A stretch of 64,000 nt of DNA from assembly GCA_964023205.1 (NCBI GenBank), contig OZ026848.1, positions 35,327,912 through 35,391,911 of the forward strand. The letters run 5' to 3'. Origin of the DNA: Lutraria lutraria. Taxonomy: Eukaryota; Mollusca; Bivalvia; Venerida; Mactridae. Shown here in pieces: positions 57,170-64,000 of this stretch. Each line of letters starts with the position of its first letter. Position 1 is the stretch's first letter. The position numbers and the translations under genes are program-made. Below the pieces are notes generated by a model. The model was not told the origin of the DNA. It was given only the letters and a program-made list of their open reading frames with translations, and searched no databases.

Positions 57170-57760
57170 GATGAACGCTGAATCTCAAGCTTTGATTATG
57201 TGCAACTATGTGTAATATTTGAGAATATGTAAAACTGGCGTAGATCAAGTCTAATTCTGGGGTTGACTAAACACCCTGGTAGCGGGAAACGTTCGGCCCC
57301 CTGGTAGCGAGCGGCCACACGTAACTCAAAGTATTAAATACGAGCACAGATTTAAAGCAGTAACAATATTTATTTTGCACAAATGAATCAATAGAATAAA
57401 CTTCAGTGATATTTTATTATCACGACAACTATAAAGACTGGGTGATGGAAATCGTCAGACCTCGCCGGACATAAACCCTCAAACGTTTCTAAAATACAGT
57501 AAAAGTTTTTATTCCAACTCGGACGGTATTTCCTTGAATAGAAATTAAGGTTTTCGAAGTCTAATACGTTAAGTGTTAAGGATCGTATTTTAAATATTGT
57601 CATTCTTTTGTATATCCATGAAGACATTTACAGGTGAATTTTTAAAAACTTTTACCGTCAGTTAAGAGAGTTACAACATTTTTTGTTCCTCTACCCCTAA
57701 CGTAAAATAGTACTTCAAAATCCAATGAAGTGACCTTTATGAAAATTGGCCTATCTGTCT
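57170..57760. other. Upstream flank of the HSPA12-like coding exons; nothing recognised
   Basis: A minus open frame at 57627-57403 (74 codons) has no motif. No repeat or splice-linked frame seen. Confidence 0.4.
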
Positions 57761-57763
57761 AAC

Positions 57764-57905
57764 AGAGTCCGGTTTTTGTTTCAGGGAGTCCGGTTTTTGT
57801 TTCAGGGAGTCCGGTTTTTGTTTCAGGGAGTCCGGTTTTGTTTTCAGGGAGTCCGGTTTTGTTTTCAGGGAGTCCGGTTTTCAGTGAGTCAGGTTTTCAG
57901 GCAGT
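57764..57905. repeat. 21-bp minisatellite, about 6-7 units
   Basis: Unit AGTCCGGTTTTTGTTTCAGG plus G. It decays to shorter AGTCAGGTTTTCAGGC-like units at the right. It ends ~60 bp before the splice acceptor of the first HSPA12-like exon. Each unit ends TTTCAGG, an acceptor-like sequence. Confidence 0.9.
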
Positions 57906-57966
57906 CAGGTTTTCATTGGTTTTAGTGTACAATATATCATACACAAATTTCATATATTTTGTACAG

Positions 57967-58122
57967 GACTAACCTTTCCCATGGCAACACGATTGCATTA
58001 TTTTGACGTCACAGATGGCATAAAGAGTGATAAAAGAAAAGTAAAATTAAAGAAATCTAAATTTGAAGAACCTGAAGGTGGCTGGTTCAAACATGGGAGA
58101 AAATATGTTGTTAAGAAGAAAG
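57967..58122 (+). CDS. HSPA12-like exon 1 (first recognised)
   Basis: Acceptor TTTTGTACAG at 57966 and donor AAAG-GTAATT at 58123. Coding from ATG 57981: MATRLHYFDVTDGIKSDKRK and on, ending VVKKK in phase 1. Lys-rich and unrecognised as a domain. The AG acceptor implies an upstream, probably untranslated, exon. Confidence 0.65.
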
Positions 58123-61100
58123 GTAATTAACAGTTACACATACAAACATTGATTGTTCTTTTACATTCATTTTAGTACTTTTTTCACTTAAGGCGATTTC
58201 CTACATAACAACATTTCTACAAGTGAAGTGTTCATGATCTAGATATAATAAATATTCTATATCGTTTATAGTGAATATACTATATTTGTTATAATAAATG
58301 TACTATTTCTGTTTCAATAAATATACTATATATATTACAATAAATATACTAAATCTGTTATAATAAATATACTATATATATTACAATAAATATACTATAT
58401 CTGTTATAATAAATATACTATATATATTACAATAAATATACTTTATCGGTTATAGTGAATATACTATATTTGTTATAATAAATGTACTATTTCTGTTTCA
58501 ATGAATATACTATATATATTACAATAAATATACTATATCTGTTATAATAAATATACTATATATATTACAATAAATATACTATATCCGTTAAAATAAATAT
58601 ACTACACATATAACAATAAATATACTATATCTGTTATAATAAATGTACTATTTCTGTTTCAATAAATATACTATATATATTACAATAAATATACTATATC
58701 TGTTATAATAAATATACTATATATATTACAATAAATATACTATATCCGTTAAAATAAATATACTACACATATAACAATAAATATACTATATCTGTTATAA
58801 TAAATATACTATATATATTAAAATAAATATACTATATATATTACAATAAATATAATATATATATTAAAATGAATATACTATATTTGTTATAATAAATATA
58901 CTTTATCTGTTATAATAAATATACTATATCTGTTATAATAAATATACTATATATATTACAATAAATATACTATATCTGTTATAATAAATATACTTTATCT
59001 GTTATAATAAATATACTATATCTGTTATAATAAATATACTATATATATTAAAATAAATATACTATATATATTACAATAAATATAATATATATATTACAAT
59101 GAATATACTATATTTGTTATAATAAATATACTTTATCTGTTATAATAAATATACTATATCTGTTATAATAAATATACTATATATATTACAATAAATATAC
59201 TATATCTGTTATAATAAATATACTTTATCTGTTATAATAAATATACTATATCTGTTATAATAAATATACTATATATATTACAATGAATGTACTATATCTG
59301 TTATAATAAATGTACTATGTATATATCAATAAATGTACTACATCTCTTATAATAAATGTACTATATTTGTTATAATGAATGTACTATATCGTTTATAACA
59401 AGTATACTATATCTGTTGTAATAAATGTAATGTGTCCGTTTTAATAAAATATACTATATCTTTTATAATAAGTATACTACATCTTTGTAATAAATGTACT
59501 ATATATGTTATAATATATGTAATATGTCTGTTGTAATAAATATACTACATTTGTTTTAATAAATATTCTACATCTCTTATAATAAATATACTACATGTGT
59601 TATAATAAATATACTACATCTGTTATAATAAAAGTAGTATGTCTGTTTTAATATGTTTTTAAGCCAAATGTTGGTTTAATGTCCTATCAAGTAAATAATT
59701 TAAATTATGTGTATTTTATGTTTAGTTTATCTCTGCATTTGTTGCTTTTGTAGACATTACAAAGAATCCAAATATGTCGTCTAGGAATTTATGGAAGCGG
59801 TACAATGCTTTAACCCAAGGTGTTACATTATATTTAGACAAAGAAGAGGTAATACTCACACATATGTATACCTGGATATAAAATGACGCGTAAAGTAAAA
59901 TCTTATAAACCATACTTAATCTTGAAACGATATTTGTGCGAATAAATATATACGTATCTATCTATATTAAGCTATTATCATAGCGTAAGTATTTGTCGTG
60001 AAGTGAAGCTTCTAAAGTTACACAAATCCTTTTCACATTCAATAACGTGACGCCTCCTATATCAATATTGAAAAACAGTACCACTTGTTGTGTAAGAATA
60101 CATTGCAGACATTGTTGCCAGCATGCCTCCGCGTCCATAAAAATGTGTTTCTGCCGGACTTGGACACTCTGGCCTTCTCCAGAGGTAACGTTCTCGGTAT
60201 TTTCCCCACGGACGAATCAGCCATGTTTTTCATACTCCCGATTGCGATAAAAAAAGTGCTCTGCTAGCAATTCTTAAATTATCTATTTATTATGTCTATT
60301 TAGCGTTTTTATATCAACACACACTATTCAAATGACTCGTGCGCCACATGGCGCGACTGGTTGTCATGGAAACATTGATATGTGCACTTCAAAACGAAAC
60401 ATTTTCTGAAATTGCAAAACCACGAAGTAGAATATGATAGCAGTTTGTCTATACAAAGTATCATTCAGTTATCATAAATGACTTCGGAGTTATGAGAAAA
60501 GTCTACATACTTGATGGACAACCCTCGTATGTGTTTTGTGCCTTTTCGATAACTGGGGGAATTATTATCAAAATACAAAAACATATTTTGAGCAAAGTAT
60601 GGACACATATTAATACAATATTTTGATAAACTCTTTATAGCCTTATATCATTCCAAGCCCACGGTTTATAAGTTGACATTTAGATATATATTTTTTAGTT
60701 TGTAACATTTTGCCTACCTTTGAGATATTTGCCATATATGATAAATATCTACTTAGTACTAATATCAGGCCGTCCTGAAAATATTTTGCTTTGGTAACGT
60801 TACCTGCTCAACAAACAGGCCCCAACCAAATTGTGTTTGTCTGTCGAATCAAATTTTTTTAATAATATACAGCATGCTTACATGGATTTTGGATTCAACC
60901 AGAGACACAGATGACATCTATGTCTCTGGTTCAACATAAAAATAAATTGTAAAAAAAATTAATTCCTTGCCTACCCACTGAACATTTTCTGGATAGGAAT
61001 ACCGCAAACAAACATTTTTCAAGGATGGTCTTATTTAACACATTTCAACTTCGCCTTCTGGTAGTATTCTCAGTGCTTTGATTTTTCTGTAGCTGCAGTA

Positions 61101-63397
61101 TTGAAATCCCCCTTTTGTATCACAAATTGTCAGCATTAATCTGATGTACATATTAAGAAGATACGATTCACAGTAACATTTAAAGTTGTAAAAATATTTC
61201 AGCGATTCGACAGTCACGTGGTAGCAGCCATTGATTTTGGTACAAGCTTTTCAGGATATGCATATTCGTATTCAACTGAGCCAGACAAAATTTACACCAA
61301 GAAATGGATTGGAGAAGGCATGACAGATTACACCGACAAAGCTCCAACAACGGTTACAACTATACATATATACATCATGAATGTATCCATCACCACCATA
61401 ATTAACACAATCAATGTCTCTATAACATCATTTTCGTTATCACCATCATCGACTTCATCATTATCATCATCATTAACATCATCATTTATATAATGACCAC
61501 ATCATCGTCTTTATCATCAGCATTATTATCCCGTTTATCATCTAGTTCATCATTTTTATCTTCAACATCATCGTCTTCATTATTATCATTATAAAAAGTT
61601 TTGTTATGTATTAGTTATCGTTCATATTTTTAATGTTATGCGATATATCACAAGCGACGCGGAGCGGAGCGCAGTGAATATATGTCGCATAAAATTCAAA
61701 ATATGAACGATAACTGATTTACAGTTTACCTTAATTTCTGCACATACAGAAAAATAAGTGGCGTATTTTCTCCATATCAGCATATATGATTTATTTTTCA
61801 AATTAGGACAAACTGTATATTTGTTTAGGTGCTACTGCATCCTGACGGAAAATTCCATTCATTTGGATACGAGGCAGAAGATGAGTACGCTCTACTTGTA
61901 GATGGGGAAGTGTTTCATGACTGGTATTTCTTCAGAAATTTCAAGATGAAATTGTACTCTAATAAAGTGAGTTAATTGTATGTTATAATTTATATACATG
62001 TAAAACAATAGTATGATGATCTGTTTGAAGAAGTTTATTATTGATGGACATTCAAATGTCAAAACGATTAAATTGATCACGTGCTTAAACATATATTGTA
62101 AATTCAGTGAAATTATCGTGCTATAAACTCAGTTCTAAAATTGGCAACTGTGAAGAAATCTACTTTAATAAACACGTGACATAAATGTTTAATTATAAAT
62201 ATGAACCTACGTCATAAATGTTAACCTTAGTCATGGATATAAACCTACGTCATGAATATAAACCTTGCTCATAAGCATAAATCTAGCTCGTAAACATAAA
62301 TCTACATAATACATATGAACCTACGTCATAAATGATAATCTACGTCATGAATATAAGCCTAGCTCATAAACATAAACCTACGTAATATACATAAACTTAA
62401 ATCATGCATAAACTTACGTCAATAGAAACCTCTTTCACATTACCCAACGTCACATAAAAAACTTCGTCATATACATAAGCTACTTCTTATACATAAACCT
62501 ACTTATGTGTATTTAGGATTTACGGAGGGACAGTATTCTACGAGATATTGACGGGAAACAAATGCCAGCACTAACAATATTTTCCATGGCTATAAGATAT
62601 ATGAGGAAACGGCTATTGCATGATTTATTAAAAAAGGATGCCCGAGTGACCGTGGATGATATCTGCTGGGTACTCACAGTCCCTGCTATATGGTCAGACG
62701 CCGCAAAACAGTTTATGAGAGAGGCAGCTATAAACGTACTTCATTACATTTTACTTCACATACTAGTATTTTACTATGTAATATATCACATGTACATCGT
62801 GTGCCATGAGACAATATACCACATGTATGTCGTGTGCCATGAGAATCAAGTGTCATGTGTTTACATGCAGACACAATATTTACAAAACAAAACTTTATAA
62901 AAACGACTTTGTCGTATGTACAGTGCAACCTCTCCAATGAAACACCCTTTCGGAGAAGCCAGATTATGCCTTTATTGAGAGGCTGTTTCTCTACAAAGGT
63001 TGGTTAAATAGTTAAGTGGTACAGCTGGGGAAAATCATGCTGTTGGTGAAGGGAGGTTGTTGTTCGAGAGAGGCCGCTCTGTGGAGGTTGAGCTGTAATA
63101 TTAATTAGTTTGTTAAAAGTGTATTTTAATGTTTGTTGTAAATGTCGTTCTTCAAGTTTTATTGTTTGTTACTTAATTTTTTTATTGCTACAGTATTAAT
63201 CTATAAATCCTCCTATCGTTGGGAATTTAATACACAGGCAGGTATGAAGGGAGATAATTTAAAACTTGTATTAGAACCGGAAGCAGCTTCTCTGTATTGT
63301 AAGACACGTCATGAATCTGAAATGTGGGTAGTGAGTGGTAAACGCGACGAAAACCCCCTGCAACAAGGAAAACGATACATTCTGTTAGATCTTGGAG
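57981..63397 (+). CDS. HSPA12-like Hsp70-family ATPase (exons 1-6, 3' part beyond window)
   Basis: Six exons join in phase: 57981-58122, 59754-59848, 61203-61352, 61829-61966, 62517-62735 and 63238-63397. All have GT...AG boundaries and together give 301 codons. The first ~85 residues are a basic extension with FEEPEGGWFKHGRKYVVKKK. The nucleotide-binding domain starts with VVAAIDFGTSFSGYAYS (phosphate-1 loop, DFGTS at 90-94). It continues with TDKAPTTVLLHPDGKFHSFG, GYEAEDEYA, DWYFFRNFKMKLY, CWVLTVPAIWSDAAKQFMRE, LKLVLEPEAASLYC and LLDLGG (phosphate-2 start, split by the next intron). These are hallmarks of HSPA12 proteins, atypical Hsp70s of the cytosol, about 600-700 residues long. About half is present. 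No frame breaks, so the gene looks functional. The ATG at 57981 lies 15 nt into an exon whose frame is open back to its acceptor, so the true start could be upstream. Confidence 0.85.
58228..59650. repeat. AT-rich ~24-bp minisatellite filling intron 1
   Basis: About 60 units of AATAAATATACTATATCTGT then TAT or variants (ATATATTACAAT, TTTATCTGTTATAAT). Units are arranged in larger blocks: for example, a ~230-bp block near 58,840-59,060 recurs near 59,075-59,290 with the same variant order. The array decays at the 3' edge. Confidence 0.9.
59754..59848 (+). CDS. HSPA12-like exon 2
   Basis: Acceptor GCTTTTGTAG and donor AAGAAGAG-GTAATA. Reads DITKNPNMSSRNLWKRYNAL, then TQGVTLYLDKEE. Phase 1 in, phase 0 out. 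Not a known domain. Joins the N-terminal extension to the ATPase domain. Confidence 0.65.
59849..61202 (+). other. Intron 2 of the HSPA12-like gene
   Basis: Holds unrelated short open frames (60047-60267), a 44-bp piece shared with 46911-46952 (60487-60530), and a hairpin, CCAGAGACACAGATG versus CATCTATGTCTCTGG (about 60,899-60,931). Confidence 0.6.
61203..61352 (+). CDS. HSPA12-like exon 3 (phosphate-1 loop)
   Basis: Acceptor AAATATTTCAG, 50 codons in phase 0, donor before GTTACA at 61353. Carries VVAAIDFGTSFSGYAYSYST and GMTDYTDKAPTT. An open frame also runs on past the donor into a CAT/ATC-rich tract, but the next exon continues the family sequence exactly at this point. Confidence 0.85.
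61373..61600. repeat. Degenerate (ATC/CATCAT)n tract in intron 3
   Basis: Runs of ATCATC, TCATCA and ATCACC interrupted by short unique pieces. No precise period beyond three. Confidence 0.75.
61613..61715. repeat. Palindrome in intron 3, ~35-nt arms
   Basis: AGTTATCGTTCATATTTTTA at the left pairs with CAAAATATGAACGATAACT at the right, and TTATGCGATATA with TATATGTCGCATAA. The ~30-nt loop, GCGACGCGGAGCGGAGCGC, is strikingly GC-rich. Confidence 0.85.
61829..61966 (+). CDS. HSPA12-like exon 4
   Basis: Acceptor TTTGTTTAG, 46 codons in phase 0, donor AATAAA-GTGAGT. Reads VLLHPDGKFHSFGYEAEDEY, ALLVDGEVFHDWYFFRNFKM, KLYSNK: the HSPA12 signature after the phosphate-1 exon. Confidence 0.85.
62190..62510. 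repeat. Degenerate ~18-bp minisatellite in intron 4
   Basis: About 17 diverged copies of ATAAACCTACGTCAT(A/G), with CTACGT and CTAGCTCAT variants, reaching almost to the exon 5 acceptor. Confidence 0.8.
62517..62735 (+). CDS. HSPA12-like exon 5
   Basis: Acceptor TGTATTTAG, 73 codons in phase 0, donor ATAAAC-GTACTT. Reads DLRRDSILRDIDGKQMPALT, then MRKRLLHDLLKKDARVTVDD, then ICWVLTVPAIWSDAAKQFMR, EAAIN. Confidence 0.85.
62920..63096. mobile_element. MITE (ACAGTGCAACCTCTCC family) in intron 5
   Basis: Ends ACAGTGCAACCTCTCC and, inverted, ACAGCTCAACCTCCAC. ~177 bp. Simple form of the family whose other members are at 40313-40434 and 51572-52495. Confidence 0.75.
63238..63397 (+). CDS. HSPA12-like exon 6 (last in window)
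   Basis: Acceptor TTTAATACACAG, phase 0 in, phase 1 out, donor GGAG-GTAAAT. Reads AGMKGDNLKLVLEPEAASLY, CKTRHESEMWVVSGKRDENP, LQQGKRYILLDLGG. The intron splits the phosphate-2 GG, and the rest of the protein is outside the window. Confidence 0.85.
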
Positions 63398-63689
63398 GTA
63401 AATCATTGAGCCATTAACTCGTATTTAATATTGCAAGCAGAATTTATACAACATCTATATCATTTACGTAGACTGAGGGAGGAACTGAAACCTGTTTCTA
63501 ACTTATGAATTCAGCTGATGTACTGGCGTAACCATTCGTCCGCAGGTTTTGCTTAGAATATCGCTCGCGAGTAATCCTTGTTGTCAAATGCCTTCAACAA
63601 ACTTAAATTGTCTCATTAATATCCTTTATTTTTTATTTATGCGGGTTTAACACTGATTCTCAACAGTCGTTCAGTTAAATACGTTTTAT

Positions 63690-64000
63690 CTGGACTACAT
63701 TCTGACCAGTACTACACTTCCTGGACTACATTCTGATCAGTACTACACTTCATGGACTACATTCTGACCAGTACTACACTTCCTGGACTACATTCTGATC
63801 AGTACCACACTTCCTGGACTACATTCTGATCAGTACTACACTTCCTGGACTACATTCTGATCAGTACTACACTTCATGGACTACATTCTGATCAGTACTA
63901 CACTTCCTGGACTACATTCTGACCAGTATTACCCTTTCTGGACTACATTCTGACCAGTACTACCCTTTCTGGACTACATTCTGATCAGTACTACACTTCC
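63690..64000. repeat. 31-bp minisatellite, 10 units, running off the window
   Basis: Unit of 31 bp: CTGGACTACATTCTGA(C/T)CAG, then TACTACACTTC. Most units have TGATCAG; others have TGACCAG or CATGGACT. Lies in intron 6 of the HSPA12-like gene. Confidence 0.95.

Noticed and set aside
57403..57627. 74-codon minus frame
   Set aside because: No motif, no splice context, AT-rich composition like its surroundings.
61353..61493. Continuation of HSPA12-like exon 3 as a Thr/Ser-rich C-terminus
   Set aside because: The reading frame runs into an ATC-rich intron tract. The family sequence resumes in phase at 61829 after a good acceptor.

Overview
The window looks like nuclear DNA of a lophotrochozoan animal, most likely a bivalve mollusc. 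The evidence is spliced gene pieces with GT/AG boundaries, AT-rich intergenic DNA, tRNA-headed SINEs, LINE reverse-transcriptase fragments, mariner and TTAA-flanked MITE-like elements, two abundant mollusc-type dispersed repeats (about 22.15-22.62 and 56.16-56.55 kb), many long minisatellites, and an HSPA12-type Hsp70 gene, a family strongly expanded in bivalves. Species cannot be fixed from sequence alone.

Layout. 0-5.1 kb: two direct copies of a ~0.42 kb dispersed repeat and a LINE 3' fragment. 9.2-11.7 kb: a decayed minus-strand protein gene with a cysteine-peptidase-like (OTU-like) look. 13.9-16.8 kb: a palindrome, a 1.7 kb GTT/GAT-type array and an 18-bp minisatellite that stays open in several frames. 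18.1-33.05 kb: the most striking region. A mariner relic is split in two by a ~14.25 kb element with ~280 bp terminal inverted repeats, internal inverted copies of a 1.9-2.1 kb segment whose parts are in permuted order, a central ~1.57 kb palindrome, and captured gene exons (a SEA-domain-like exon in both arms, integrase-core-like exons in the loop). 33-38.5 kb: a TTAA-flanked MITE, LINE fragments and four minisatellites. 42-48.3 kb: a 5'-truncated LINE with an almost intact reverse transcriptase, lying between two 27-nt inverted repeats. 48.8-55.8 kb: 69-bp, 20-bp and ~54-bp arrays, nested MITEs, and two weak exon candidates.

53.85-63.4 kb: the only convincing live gene, an HSPA12-like Hsp70 ATPase on the plus strand. 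Six consecutive exons (57,981-63,397) join in phase, and the gene continues past the window. A CRE/E-box promoter and a non-coding first exon near 53.85-53.92 kb are a possible 5' end. Its introns hold minisatellites, a palindrome and a MITE.

Most of the window is therefore mobile-element and satellite DNA. Apart from the HSPA12-like gene, the coding signals are relics, captured exons or unproven exons. Exon calls were made by reading splice sites and frames by eye, without database searches.
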